From: Pseudomonas sp. ML96
GTDB lineage: Bacteria; Pseudomonadota; Gammaproteobacteria; Pseudomonadales; Pseudomonadaceae
Assembly: GCF_000761545.1 (NCBI RefSeq)
Contig: NZ_JPMY01000011.1
Location: 101,117-165,116, forward strand
Reading direction: 5' to 3'
DNA: 64,000 bases
Shown here: in pieces, positions 19,934-29,167 of the stretch
How the letters are laid out: the number at the start of each line of letters is the position of its first letter
Numbering within the stretch: position 1 is the stretch's first letter
Position numbers and translations under genes: made by a program
Notes under the pieces: generated by a model
Databases searched by the model: none
Told to the model about the DNA's origin: nothing
What the model saw: the letters and a program-made list of their open reading frames with translations, nothing else

Positions 19934-20494
19934 TCAGCGCCGAACTGGACGCTTCTGCAGCTTACGCTGCAGGGTCCGCCGGTGCATGCCGAGGGCGCGG
20001 GCGGTGGCGGAGATGTTGCCGTCGTGCTCGGCCAGCACACGCTGGATGTGCTCCCACTGCAGGCGGTCCACCGACATCGGGTTTTCCGGCACCAGGGTGG
20101 TGAGGTCGGCGTGCTCGGAGAGCAGCGCGGTGAGCACGTCGTCGGCGTCGGCCGGCTTGCACAGGTAGTTGGTGGCGCCGCGTTTGATCGCCTCCACCGC
20201 GGTGGCGATGCTCGAATAGCCGGTGAGGATCACCACGCGCATCTCGGCGTCCAGCTCCAGCAGCTTGGGCAGCAGCACCAGGCCGGAGTCGCCTTCCATC
20301 TTCAGGTCGAGCACGGCGTAGTCGGGCAGGTCGTCCTTGGCCAGCACCAGCCCCTCTTCCGCCGAGTTGGCCACGCTCACGCGCAAGCCGCGGCGTTCCA
20401 TGGCGCGGGCCATGACGCGGGTGAAGGTGGGGTCGTCGTCCACCAGCAGCAGGTGTGGCTGTTCTTCCTGCTCGTTGAGCTGTTCGTCAGACAT
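19934..20494 (-). CDS. roxR: Redox response regulator RoxR (RegA/PrrA/ActR family)
   Basis: 186-residue response regulator. Receiver domain (about residues 14-125): acidic pair DDDP, phospho-acceptor Asp in YAVLDLKMEGDSGL, Thr in ILTGYSSI, Lys in YLCKPADADD. A short linker leads to a Fis-type helix-turn-helix at the C-terminus (GNISATARALGMHRRTLQRKLQKR). This compact architecture is diagnostic of RegA/RoxR, which controls aerobic respiration, including the cyanide-insensitive oxidase in P. aeruginosa. Translationally overlapped with roxS (8 bases). Confidence 0.93.
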   Translation of the reverse strand: MSDEQLNEQEEQPHLLLVDDDPTFTRVMARAMERRGLRVSVANSAEEGLVLAKDDLPDYAVLDLKMEGDSGLVLLPKLLELDAEMRVVILTGYSSIATAVEAIKRGATNYLCKPADADDVLTALLSEHADLTTLVPENPMSVDRLQWEHIQRVLAEHDGNISATARALGMHRRTLQRKLQKRPVRR

Positions 20495-21779
20495 GTTGGG
20501 CTCCCTTGGCCAGCCTGGGCAGACGCAGTTCCGTCAGCGTACCGCCCTCTTCGTGGTTGTAGAGTTTCACCGAACCGCCGGCCCGCGTCACGCTGGCCTG
20601 GCTGAGGAACAGGCCGAGGCCGAAGCCCTTGCCCTTGGTGGTGAAGAAGGGCCGGCCGATCTGCTCGGCGATGGCCAGCGGCACGCCGGCGCCGTGGTCA
20701 CGGATGCCCAGGTCGACCCATTGCTCGTCCCAATCGAGACGGATGTCGAGCTTGTCCGGGCAGGCGTCGGCAGCGTTGTTGAGCAAATTCAGCAGGGCCT
20801 GGGTCAGGTCGGCCGGCGGCTGCAGACGCGGCACCGCGCCGGAACCCAGGCACTGGAAGCGATAGGTGGCCTCGGGGCGCATCAGGTGCCAGCGGTTGAG
20901 GGTCGCCTCCAGCCACTGCACCACGGTCTGTTCCTCCACCGCCTGGCGACGTTCCGCCTCGGCGGCGCGCACCAGTTGCTGCAGGGTGTCCTTGCACAGC
21001 TTGACCTGCTCCTGCAGCAGCGCCAGGTCGTCCTGCAGCGCCGGCTTGTCGCGGTATTCCTGGCGCAGCTCCTTGAGCAACACGCTCATGGTCGCCAGCG
21101 GCGTGCCCAGCTCATGCGCGGCGCCAGCGGCCTGAGTGGCCACGGCGAGCAGTTGCTGGTCGCGCATGCCCTCCTCGCGGCGCAGCGCCTGCAGCTCGTC
21201 CTGGCGGCGCAGGGCGCCGGCCATCTTGACCACGAAGAAGGTGATGAAGGCCGCCGACAGGGCGAAGTTCAGCCACATGCCGAACAGGTGCAGGCTGATC
21301 AGCATGGCCTCGTGCTGCACGTTGTTCAGGTGCAGCGGGTGGTACCAGATCAGCAGCGCCGTGTAGCCGGTCAGCGCCAGCCCGGCGAGGAACATCGAAT
21401 AGAACCAGGGCAGGGTCGCTGCGGCGATGGTCAGCGGCACCAGATAGTAGGAAACGAACGGGTTGGTCGAACCGCCGGAGAAGTACAGCAGCAGGCTGTG
21501 GATCACCAGGTCGCAGGCCAGCTGCACCGTGTACTCCAGCTCGGTCACCGGCCACGGCCCGCGCAGGCGTAGGGCGGTGAGCAGGCACAGGCCGAGCGAC
21601 ACGCCGAGGGTAATGCACAGCGGCAACCAGGGCAGCGGCAACAGGTCCGACAGATAGGCGATGCCCACCGAGCCGGCCTGGGCGGCCAGCACCAGCAGGC
21701 GGATCAGCGTCAGGCGCCAGAGATTCTGGCGGCTGGCGGAGAGCAATTGCATGGGTGCATAAAAGGAGGTCTGGGGCAT
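20487..21779 (-). CDS. roxS: Redox sensor histidine kinase RoxS (RegB/PrrB family)
   Basis: About 430 residues. Six predicted membrane helices occupy the first half, with the RegB quinone/redox motif GGSTNPFVSYY between them. H-box AAHELGTPLATMSVLLKEL carries the phosphorylated His. A Cys in EQVKLCKDTLQQL matches the position of the redox-active Cys of RegB. The C-terminal ATPase has N-box LLNLLNNAADAC and G-boxes IRDHGAGVP and GKGFGLGLFL. The start is uncertain: ATG 21779 (MPQTSFYAP) or ATG 21752 (MQLLSASRQN); neither has a good ribosome site. It signals the respiratory redox state to RoxR. Confidence 0.92.
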   Translation of the reverse strand: MPQTSFYAPMQLLSASRQNLWRLTLIRLLVLAAQAGSVGIAYLSDLLPLPWLPLCITLGVSLGLCLLTALRLRGPWPVTELEYTVQLACDLVIHSLLLYFSGGSTNPFVSYYLVPLTIAAATLPWFYSMFLAGLALTGYTALLIWYHPLHLNNVQHEAMLISLHLFGMWLNFALSAAFITFFVVKMAGALRRQDELQALRREEGMRDQQLLAVATQAAGAAHELGTPLATMSVLLKELRQEYRDKPALQDDLALLQEQVKLCKDTLQQLVRAAEAERRQAVEEQTVVQWLEATLNRWHLMRPEATYRFQCLGSGAVPRLQPPADLTQALLNLLNNAADACPDKLDIRLDWDEQWVDLGIRDHGAGVPLAIAEQIGRPFFTTKGKGFGLGLFLSQASVTRAGGSVKLYNHEEGGTLTELRLPRLAKGAQHV

Positions 21780-21946
21780 GAGTGCGAGTATAACCAGAGG
21801 CCCGGGGTGACCGTCTGCATGCGGCAACGCGACGCAGCGGCCACACAAGCTGCAACAAAGGTCATGGAAAAACTGCGAACCAGGCTTAACCCGAATAGTC
21901 TGACCCCCTCGTCAAAGATCAGGACAACCACCCGCAAGGAGTTCCC

Positions 21947-22660
21947 ATGCACGCATTCAACCGTCTCGCCGCCACCATCGCCCTCGGCCTGGCCACTGTC
22001 GCCAGCCTGCCGGCCCTGGCCGACGAGCCCCGCTACAACCAGGTGTCGCTGCGCGCCGAGGTGAGCCAGGAAGTGGCCCACGACCGCATGTACGTCACCC
22101 TCTATACCGAGGCGCAGAGCGATGACCCGGCGGAGCTGGCCGTCAGCGTGACCAAGACCCTCAACGCCGCCATCGACAAGGCGCGCAAGGTGCAGGGCGT
22201 GAAGGTCAGCCTGGGCAGCCGGCAGAGCTACCCGGTGTACGAGAACGAAGGCACCAAGATCAGCGCCTGGCGCGAGCGCGCCGAGCTGCGCCTGGAAAGC
22301 GCCGAGTTCGCCCGCCTGTCACAGCTGTCCGCCGACCTGCTCGGTGAGTTGAAGATGGCCGACATGAGCTTCGCCGTCGCCGAAGACTCGCGCAAAACCA
22401 GTGAAGACCAACTGATCAAGCAGGCGGTCGAAGCGTTCAAGGCGCGCGCCCAGCTGGCCACCGACGCCGTCGGCGGCAAGAGCTACAAGCTGGTCAGCCT
22501 GAACCTGAACAGCGGTGGCTTCCAGCCGGTGATGCCGATGCGCGCCATGGCCATGGACCGCGGCAGCTTCAGCAAGAGCGAAGCCGCACCGCAGATCGAG
22601 GCCGGCACCAGCCGCGTGAGCATGAGCGCCGATGGCGTGATCGAGGTGCAACTGCCCTGA
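21947..22660 (+). CDS. SIMPL-domain (DUF541) periplasmic protein
   Basis: 237-residue exported protein with signal peptide MHAFNRLAATIALGLATVASLPALA. The rest is a SIMPL/DUF541 fold: VSLRAEVSQEVAHDRMYVTLYTEA at the start, a KVSLGSRQSYPVYENEG segment, and the terminal VSMSADGVIEVQL. The family is associated with outer-membrane or oxidative-stress functions (BP26, YggE) but has no established activity. Strong ribosome site AAGGAG. Divergent from roxS, so the 167-bp gap holds both promoters. Confidence 0.88.
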   Translation: MHAFNRLAATIALGLATVASLPALADEPRYNQVSLRAEVSQEVAHDRMYVTLYTEAQSDDPAELAVSVTKTLNAAIDKARKVQGVKVSLGSRQSYPVYENEGTKISAWRERAELRLESAEFARLSQLSADLLGELKMADMSFAVAEDSRKTSEDQLIKQAVEAFKARAQLATDAVGGKSYKLVSLNLNSGGFQPVMPMRAMAMDRGSFSKSEAAPQIEAGTSRVSMSADGVIEVQLP

Positions 22661-22670
22661 TAGACAACGC

Positions 22671-22697
22671 GGCGCCACTGCGGGCGGCAGTGGCGCC
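22671..22697 (+). terminator. GC-rich hairpin after the SIMPL gene
   Basis: GGCGCCACTGC (22671-22681) and GCAGTGGCGCC (22687-22697) form an 11-base perfect stem with loop GGGCG, about ten bases after the stop. No clear T-run follows, so it may be a stabilising hairpin rather than an efficient terminator. Confidence 0.5.
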
Positions 22698-22869
22698 AGC
22701 GCCTTGCGCCTGGGCTGGCCCAGGCATTCTCTGCAGTGAATTGCACCTGCATCACAGCTTCTACACTCAAGGGCGCTCTTCGCTTGTCCACGGCACATGC
22801 CGTGCATAGCCTCACCCAGGTGCCGGCATGGCGCTCAGGGATAAAACCAAGAACGAACATGAGGTCAAC

Positions 22870-24471
22870 ATGCGCAACCACGCCGCCCTACCGGCCCTGC
22901 TCGCGGCCGGGCTGATCGCCGCAGCTCCGTTTGCCAGCGCCGCCAGCAACCTGGTGTTCTGCTCCGAAGGCAGCCCCGCCGGTTTCGACCCCGGCCAGTA
23001 CACCACCGGCACCGACTTCGATGCCGTGGCGGAAACCATGTTCAACCGCCTGACCCAGTTCGAGCGTGGTGGCACCGCCGTGGAGCCGGGCCTCGCCGAA
23101 AAGTGGGAAGTCAGCGCCGATGGCCTGACCTACACCTTCCATCTGCGTCCGGGCGTGCAGTTCCACTCGACCTCCTACTTCAAGCCGAGCCGCGAATTCA
23201 ACGCCGACGATGTGCTGTTCACCTTCCAGCGCATGCTCGACAAGCAGCACCCGTTCCGCCAGGCCTACCCGGCCGAGTTCCCCTACTTCACCGACATGGG
23301 CATGGACGCCAACATCGCCAAGCTGGAAAAGCTCGACGCCATGACGGTGCAGTTCACCCTGGCCAGCGTCGACGCCGCCTTTATCCAGAATCTAGCGATG
23401 AGCTTCGCCTCGATCCACTCCGCCGAATACGCCGAGCAGCTGCTCAAAACCGGCCAGGCCGCCGCGATCAACCAGAAGCCGATCGGCACCGGCCCCTTCG
23501 TGTTCAAGCGCTACCAGAAGGACGCGCAGATCCGCTTCACCGGCAACCAGGCGTACTGGAAACCTGCGGACGTGAAGATCGACAACCTGATCTTCTCCAT
23601 CAACACCGACGCCTCGGTGCGCATGCAGAAGCTCAAGAAGGGCGAATGCCAGGTCAGCCTGTTGCCGCGCCCGGCCGACCTCGAAGGGCTGAAGCAAGAC
23701 CCGAACCTGAACATGCCGTCGCAGCCGGGCTTCAACCTCGGCTACATCGCCTACAACGTGCAGCACAAACCCTTCGACCGGCTCGAAGTGCGCCAGGCGC
23801 TGGACATGGCGGTGAACAAGCAGGCGATCATCGATGCCGTGTACCAGGGCGCTGGCCAGCTGGCGGTGAACGGCATGCCGCCGACCCAGTGGTCCTATGA
23901 CGCCAGCATCAAGGACCCGGCCTACGACCCGGCCAAGGCCCGCGAACTGCTCAAGGCCGCCGGCGTTGCCGAAGGCACCGAGATCACCCTGTGGGCCATG
24001 CCGGTGCAGCGCCCGTACAACCCCAACGCCAGGCTGATGGCCGAGATGCTGCAGGCCGACTGGGCCAAGGTCGGCATCAAGGCCAAAATCGTCAGCTACG
24101 AGTGGGGCGAGTACATCAAGCGCGCCAAGGGTGGCGAGCACGACGCCATGCTGATCGGCTGGAGCGGTGACAACGGCGACCCGGACAACTGGCTGGGCAC
24201 CCTGTACGGCTGCGATGCGGTCGACGGCAACAACTTCTCCAAATGGTGCGACCGCGACTACGACCAGCTGATCAAGCAGGCCAAGGCCAACCCCGACCAG
24301 GCCAAGCGCAGCGAGCTGTACCAGCAGGCCCAGCACATCCTCAAGGCCCAGGTGCCGATCACCCCGATCGCCCACTCTACCGTCTACCAACCCATGCGCA
24401 AGACCGTGCAGGACTTCCGCATCAGCCCGTTCGCCCTCAACTCCTTCTACGGCGTGAGCGTGGGCAAATGA
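22870..24471 (+). CDS. dppA: Dipeptide ABC transporter substrate-binding protein (DppA type, first copy)
   Basis: 533-residue periplasmic binding protein, family 5. Signal peptide MRNHAALPALLAAGLIAAAPFASA. Mature start NLVFCSEGSPAGFDPGQY closely follows E. coli DppA. Typical features are LAEKWEVSADGLTYTFHLRPGVQF, NQKPIGTGPFVFKRYQ and the GWSGDNGDPDNWLGTLYGC lid segment. ATG 22870 is preferred over an upstream in-frame ATG because GAGGT precedes it and the signal peptide starts there. It precedes a second binding protein and dppBCDF. Confidence 0.93.
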   Translation: MRNHAALPALLAAGLIAAAPFASAASNLVFCSEGSPAGFDPGQYTTGTDFDAVAETMFNRLTQFERGGTAVEPGLAEKWEVSADGLTYTFHLRPGVQFHSTSYFKPSREFNADDVLFTFQRMLDKQHPFRQAYPAEFPYFTDMGMDANIAKLEKLDAMTVQFTLASVDAAFIQNLAMSFASIHSAEYAEQLLKTGQAAAINQKPIGTGPFVFKRYQKDAQIRFTGNQAYWKPADVKIDNLIFSINTDASVRMQKLKKGECQVSLLPRPADLEGLKQDPNLNMPSQPGFNLGYIAYNVQHKPFDRLEVRQALDMAVNKQAIIDAVYQGAGQLAVNGMPPTQWSYDASIKDPAYDPAKARELLKAAGVAEGTEITLWAMPVQRPYNPNARLMAEMLQADWAKVGIKAKIVSYEWGEYIKRAKGGEHDAMLIGWSGDNGDPDNWLGTLYGCDAVDGNNFSKWCDRDYDQLIKQAKANPDQAKRSELYQQAQHILKAQVPITPIAHSTVYQPMRKTVQDFRISPFALNSFYGVSVGK

Positions 24472-24480
24472 CCAGCCGGG

Positions 24481-24506
24481 CGCCGGGCCGCCACAGGCGC
24501 CCGGCG
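24481..24506 (+). other. Intercistronic GC hairpin between the two dppA-like genes
   Basis: CGCCGGGC (24481-24488) pairs with GCCCGGCG (24499-24506) around a 10-base loop, just after the first binding-protein stop and before the ribosome site of the second. No T-run follows. It could stabilise the upstream message so that more binding protein is made than transporter, a known pattern in ABC operons (inference). Confidence 0.5.
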
Positions 24507-24527
24507 TTCACGCACAAGGATCGATTC

Positions 24528-26114
24528 ATGCGCAGTATCCTCATGTTCGTGGCGCTCGGCGTCAGCCTGCCGCTATTCGCCCAGCAGTCGCTGGTGGTCT
24601 GCTCCGAGGCCAGCCCGGAAGGTTTCGACATCGTCCAGTACACCGCCGCCACCACCGCCGACGCCTCGGCCGAGACGGTCTACGAGCGCCTGGTGCAGTT
24701 CGCCCCCGGCAGCACGCGGATCGTGCCGGGCCTGGCCGAAAGCTGGGAAATCGGCACCGACGGACTGACCTACACCTTCACCCTGCGCAAGGGCGTGAAG
24801 TTCCACGAAACGCCCTGGTTCAAACCCTCCCGCGAGCTGAATGCCGACGACGTGCTGTGGAGCTTCGAGCGCCAGCGCGACAAGGAGCATCCCTGGCACG
24901 AGTTGGCCGCGCGCGGCTTCCCCTACTTCGAGGCCATGGGCTTCGCCGAGCTGATCGACAAGATCGAGGCGCTCGACGAGCACCGCGTGCGCTTCACCCT
25001 CAAGCACCCCGAGGCGCCCTTCCTCGCCGACCTGGCCATGGGCTTCACCTCGATCTATTCCGCCGAGTACGCCGAACAGCTGCTCGACGCCGAGACGCCG
25101 GAGAAGCTCAACAGTCAGCCGATCGGCACCGGCCCGTTCGTCTTCGAGCGCTACGCCAAGGACGCCCAGGTGCGCTTCGCCGGCAACCCGCATTACTGGG
25201 GCGGCAAACCGCCGCTCGACCGCCTGCTGCTGGCCATCACCCCCGACCCCAACACCCGCGTGCAGCAGCTCAAGGCCGGCGCCTGCCAGGTCGCCGTGTT
25301 CCCCCGCCCCAGCGATGTGCCGGCACTGCGCGAGAACGCCAAGCTGCAGGTGCTGGAACTGGATTCGCTGCTCACCGCCTACGTCGCCATCAACACCCGG
25401 CACAAGCCGCTGGACGACGTGCGCGTGCGCCACGCCATCAACCTGGCCTTCGACCGCCAGGCCTACCTGCGTGCGCAGTACGGCGAGGGCAACGCGACCC
25501 TGGCGGCAGCGCCCTACCCGGCCACCCTGCTCGGTTATGACGAGCGCCTGCAGCCCTGGCCGCGCGATCTGGAAAAGGCACGCAAGCTGCTGGCCGAGGC
25601 CGGCCACGCACAGGGCCTGAAACTGTCGATCTGGACCCGCCCCGGCGGCGGCCCGACCAACCCCAACCCGGGCATCGGCGCGCAGATGCTGCAGGCCGAC
25701 CTCGCCGCCATCGGCATCACCGCCGACATCCGCGTGTTCGAGTGGGGTGAGCTGATCAAGCGTGCCAAGAACGGCGAGCACGACCTGGTGTTCATGGGCT
25801 GGGCCGGTGACAACGGCGACCCGGACAACTTCCTCACCCCCAACCTGTCCTGCGCCGCCGCCACGAGCGGCGAGAACCAGGCCGGCTGGTGCAACCCGGA
25901 ATTCGACCAGCTGATTCGCGAAGCCCGCCGGATTGCCGACCCGGAACGCCGCGCGGCGTTGTATCGTGAGGCCCTGGCGATCTTCCAGCGCGAGGCGCCG
26001 TGGATCGCCCTCGCCCATCCCAAGCAGTTCGCCGTGCTGCGCAAGGATGTCGAAGGCTTCGTCCTCAGCCCCCTGGGCTCGAACAATTTCGCCCGTGTGC
26101 GGCGAACACAATGA
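24528..26114 (+). CDS. Dipeptide ABC transporter substrate-binding protein (DppA type, second copy)
   Basis: 528-residue family-5 periplasmic binding protein, clearly paralogous to the preceding gene (SLVVCSEASPEGFDIVQY, SQPIGTGPFVFERYAKDAQVRF, GWAGDNGDPDNFLTPNLSC). Signal peptide MRSILMFVALGVSLPLFA. The start has AAGGA seven bases upstream. A longer in-frame extension reaching back into the first copy was rejected. Ligand-pocket segments differ from copy one, which suggests different peptide preference for a shared DppBCDF permease (inference). Confidence 0.92.
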   Translation: MRSILMFVALGVSLPLFAQQSLVVCSEASPEGFDIVQYTAATTADASAETVYERLVQFAPGSTRIVPGLAESWEIGTDGLTYTFTLRKGVKFHETPWFKPSRELNADDVLWSFERQRDKEHPWHELAARGFPYFEAMGFAELIDKIEALDEHRVRFTLKHPEAPFLADLAMGFTSIYSAEYAEQLLDAETPEKLNSQPIGTGPFVFERYAKDAQVRFAGNPHYWGGKPPLDRLLLAITPDPNTRVQQLKAGACQVAVFPRPSDVPALRENAKLQVLELDSLLTAYVAINTRHKPLDDVRVRHAINLAFDRQAYLRAQYGEGNATLAAAPYPATLLGYDERLQPWPRDLEKARKLLAEAGHAQGLKLSIWTRPGGGPTNPNPGIGAQMLQADLAAIGITADIRVFEWGELIKRAKNGEHDLVFMGWAGDNGDPDNFLTPNLSCAAATSGENQAGWCNPEFDQLIREARRIADPERRAALYREALAIFQREAPWIALAHPKQFAVLRKDVEGFVLSPLGSNNFARVRRTQ

Positions 26115-26122
26115 CAGCTGCA

Positions 26123-26223
26123 CCTCTCTCCCCCTGGGAGAGGGGCCGGGGGTGAGGGGCAACCAGGCAGCTACGAGTCGCCTACAACACCCTCACCCCG
26201 CCCTCTCCCAAAGGGAGAGGGAG
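26123..26223. repeat. Inverted repeat with internal hairpins between dppA2 and dppB
   Basis: The left part contains CTCTCCCCCTGGGAGAGGGG, itself a hairpin, followed by GGGGGTGAGGGG. The right part contains CCCTCACCCCGCCCTCTCCC followed by AAAGGGAGAGGG, the mirror arrangement. The two halves pair with each other across about 30 bases. It looks like the dispersed CCCTCACCCC...GGGAGAGGG repeat seen in many Pseudomonas genomes (from memory). It could attenuate transcription into dppBCDF. Confidence 0.7.
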
Positions 26224-26256
26224 TACCAACCTGATGATGCGGAGTACCACCACGCG

Positions 26257-27273
26257 ATGCTGTCCTTTATCGCCCGACGCCTGGCGTTGCTGATCCCTAC
26301 GTTCTTCGGCGTCACCCTGCTGACCTTCGCGCTGATCCGCCTGATCCCTGGCGATCCGGTGGAAGTGATGATGGGCGAGCGTCGGGTCGATCCGCAGATG
26401 CATGCCGAGGCCATGCACCGCCTGGGCCTGGACAAGCCGCTGCCGGCGCAATACCTGGACTACATCGGGCAACTGGCGCAGGGCGACCTGGGCCAGTCGC
26501 TGCGCACCCGCGAGGGCGTGTGGGACGAATTCATCACCCTGTTCCCGGCGACCCTGGAACTGTCCCTGGCCGCGCTGCTGTTCGCCGGCACGCTCGGAGT
26601 GATCGCCGGGGTGATCGCCGCGCTCAAGCGCGGCTCGCTGTTCGACCACGGGGTGATGGGCCTGTCGCTGACCGGCTACTCGATGCCGATCTTCTGGTGG
26701 GGCCTGCTGCTGATCATGTTCTTCTCGGTCTACCTGGGCTGGACGCCGGTGTCGGAGCGCATCGACCTGCTCTACGACATCGAACCCAAGACCGGCTTCA
26801 TGCTGATCGACACGCTGCTCAGCGACGAGGAAGGCGCGTTCAAGGACGCCCTCATGCACCTGATCCTGCCGGCCATCGTGCTCGGCACCATTCCGCTGGC
26901 AGTGATCGCACGCATGACCCGCTCAGCCATGCTCGAAGTGCTCGGCGAGGACTACATGCGCACCGCCCGCGCCAAGGGCCTGTCGCCGGCGCGCGTGGTG
27001 TTCGTGCACGGCCTGCGCAACGCGCTGATCCCGGTGCTCACCGTGTTCGGCCTGCAGGTCGGCAGCCTGCTCGGCGGCGCCGTGCTGACCGAGACCATCT
27101 TCTCCTGGCCGGGCATCGGCAAGTGGCTGATCGAGGCCATCGGCGCGCGCGACTACCCGGTGGTGCAGAACGGAATCCTGCTGATCGCCTGCCTGGTGAT
27201 CCTGGTCAACTTCGTCGTCGACATCCTCTATGGCCTGGTCAACCCACGCATTCGCCAGGGGGGCCGGACATGA
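26257..27273 (+). CDS. dppB: Dipeptide ABC transporter permease DppB
   Basis: 338-residue inner-membrane permease, OppB family. N-terminal helix [33 protein letters not shown] split across residues 1-33, periplasmic loop, then five further helices. EAA-loop region [29 protein letters not shown] (about 229-257) contacts the ATPases. The start at 26257 is chosen to match the family N-terminus. Its TGA overlaps the dppC ATG (ATGA), so translation is coupled. Confidence 0.94.
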   Translation: MLSFIARRLALLIPTFFGVTLLTFALIRLIPGDPVEVMMGERRVDPQMHAEAMHRLGLDKPLPAQYLDYIGQLAQGDLGQSLRTREGVWDEFITLFPATLELSLAALLFAGTLGVIAGVIAALKRGSLFDHGVMGLSLTGYSMPIFWWGLLLIMFFSVYLGWTPVSERIDLLYDIEPKTGFMLIDTLLSDEEGAFKDALMHLILPAIVLGTIPLAVIARMTRSAMLEVLGEDYMRTARAKGLSPARVVFVHGLRNALIPVLTVFGLQVGSLLGGAVLTETIFSWPGIGKWLIEAIGARDYPVVQNGILLIACLVILVNFVVDILYGLVNPRIRQGGRT

Positions 27274-28181
27274 GCCAGCAGGTGCACGACACCGCCCTAG
27301 ACCAGGCGCTGCTCTACCCCTCGCCACTAAGGGAGTTCTGGCAGGCGTTCCGCCACAACAAGGGCGCCGTCGGCGGCCTGGTCTTCATCCTGCTGATCGT
27401 GTTCTGCGCGCTGTTTGCCCCCTGGGTCGCGCCGTTCGATCCCAGCGAGCAGTTCCGCGACGCTTTCCTCACCCCGCCGGCCTGGCTGGAAGGTGGCCAG
27501 GCGCGCTTCCTGTTCGGCACCGACGAGCTGGGACGCGACCTGCTCTCGCGGCTGATCCACGGCGCGCGCCTGTCGCTGCTGATCGGCCTGGCCTCGGTGG
27601 TGCTGTCGCTGATCCCCGGCGTGCTGCTGGGTCTGGTCGCCGGCTTCTTCCCGCGCCTGCTCGGCCCCTCGATCATGCGCTTGATGGACATCATGCTGGC
27701 CCTGCCCTCGCTGCTGCTGGCGGTGGCCATCGTCGCCATCCTCGGCCCCGGGCTGATCAACACGGTGATCGCCATCGCCATCGTCTCGCTGCCCTCCTAC
27801 GTGCGCCTGACCCGTGCCGCGGTAATGGGCGAGCTGGGCCGCGACTACGTCACCGCCGCCAGGCTGGCCGGCGCCGGGCTGCCGCGGCTGATGTTCGTCA
27901 CCGTGCTGCCCAACTGCATGGCACCGCTGATCGTGCAGGCCACCCTGAGCTTCTCCTCGGCCATCCTCGACGCCGCCGCCCTGGGCTTCCTCGGCCTCGG
28001 CGTGCAGCCGCCCACCCCCGAGTGGGGCACCATGCTGGCCTCGGCGCGCGACTACATCGAACGCGCCTGGTGGGTGGTAACGCTGCCGGGGCTGACCATC
28101 CTGCTCAGCGTGCTGGCGATCAACCTGATGGGCGACGGCCTGCGCGATGCGCTGGACCCAAAGCTGAAGCATGCGCAGTGA
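27270..28181 (+). CDS. dppC: Dipeptide ABC transporter permease DppC
   Basis: 303-residue OppC-family permease that pairs with DppB. It has the OppC N-terminal segment ([20 protein letters not shown]), the [23 protein letters not shown] motif specific to DppC/OppC, and an EAA loop [19 protein letters not shown]. The first codons overlap the dppB stop. The stop TGA is 12 bases from dppD, which has AGGAG ahead of its start. Confidence 0.94.
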   Translation: MSQQVHDTALDQALLYPSPLREFWQAFRHNKGAVGGLVFILLIVFCALFAPWVAPFDPSEQFRDAFLTPPAWLEGGQARFLFGTDELGRDLLSRLIHGARLSLLIGLASVVLSLIPGVLLGLVAGFFPRLLGPSIMRLMDIMLALPSLLLAVAIVAILGPGLINTVIAIAIVSLPSYVRLTRAAVMGELGRDYVTAARLAGAGLPRLMFVTVLPNCMAPLIVQATLSFSSAILDAAALGFLGLGVQPPTPEWGTMLASARDYIERAWWVVTLPGLTILLSVLAINLMGDGLRDALDPKLKHAQ

Positions 28182-28192
28182 GGAGCCGCCCC

Positions 28193-29167
28193 ATGAGTCT
28201 TCTCGAAATCAACAACCTCAGCGTGCGCTTCGGCGGCAACGACGCCGTGCCGGTGGTCGACGGACTTGACCTGGCCGTGGCCGAGGGCGAGGTACTGGCC
28301 ATCGTCGGCGAGTCCGGCTCCGGCAAGTCGGTGACCATGCTGGCGCTGATGGGCCTGATCGACGCGCCCGGCATCGTCCGCGCCGACAGCCTGCGCTTCG
28401 CCGGCCACGACATGCTCGCCCTCAAGGGTCGCCAGCGGCGCAAGGTGATCGGCAAGGACCTGGCCATGGTGTTCCAGGACCCGATGACCGCGCTCAACCC
28501 CAGCTACACGGTGGGTTTCCAGATCGAGGAAGTGCTGCGCCAGCACCTCGGTCTCAAGGGCCGCGCCGCCCGTGCCCGTGCCCTGCAGCTGCTGGAACGG
28601 GTGGAGATTCCCGCTGCCGCCAGCCGCCTCGATGCTTACCCGCACCAGCTCTCCGGCGGCATGAGCCAGCGCGTGGCGATTGCCATGGCCATCGCTGCCG
28701 AACCCAAGCTGCTGATCGCCGACGAGCCGACCACGGCGCTGGACGTGACCATCCAGGCGCAGATCATGGAATTGCTGCTCGACCTGCAACGCAGCGAGGG
28801 CATGGGCCTGGTGCTGATCACCCACGACCTGGCGGTGGTCGCCGAGACCGCCCAGCGCGTGTGCGTGATGTACGCCGGGCAAGCGGTGGAGATTGGCAAC
28901 GTGCCGGCGCTGTTCGACGCACCGACCCACCCCTATACGGAGGCGCTGCTCAAGGCCATCCCCGAGCACAGCCTGGGCGCCGCGCGCCTGGCCACCCTGC
29001 CCGGCATCGTCCCCGGCCGCTACGACCGCCCGGCCGGCTGCCTGCTGGCGCCACGCTGTCCCTACGCCCAGGCGCACTGCCGCGAACAGCGCCCGGCGCT
29101 GGAGGCGCATGCGCGTGGTGCGGTGCGCTGCTTCTACCCGTTGAATCTGAGCGCGGAGGTAGCCTGA
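28193..29167 (+). CDS. dppD: Dipeptide ABC transporter ATPase DppD
   Basis: 324-residue ABC ATPase of the oligopeptide class. Walker [13 protein letters not shown] (about residues 39-50), Q-loop [12 protein letters not shown], signature [16 protein letters not shown], Walker [13 protein letters not shown] and switch His in [11 protein letters not shown]. The C-terminal oligopeptide-transporter extension has the Cys cluster [14 protein letters not shown] typical of DppD/OppD iron-sulfur-like motifs. Overlaps dppF by one base. Confidence 0.95.
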   Translation: MSLLEINNLSVRFGGNDAVPVVDGLDLAVAEGEVLAIVGESGSGKSVTMLALMGLIDAPGIVRADSLRFAGHDMLALKGRQRRKVIGKDLAMVFQDPMTALNPSYTVGFQIEEVLRQHLGLKGRAARARALQLLERVEIPAAASRLDAYPHQLSGGMSQRVAIAMAIAAEPKLLIADEPTTALDVTIQAQIMELLLDLQRSEGMGLVLITHDLAVVAETAQRVCVMYAGQAVEIGNVPALFDAPTHPYTEALLKAIPEHSLGAARLATLPGIVPGRYDRPAGCLLAPRCPYAQAHCREQRPALEAHARGAVRCFYPLNLSAEVA

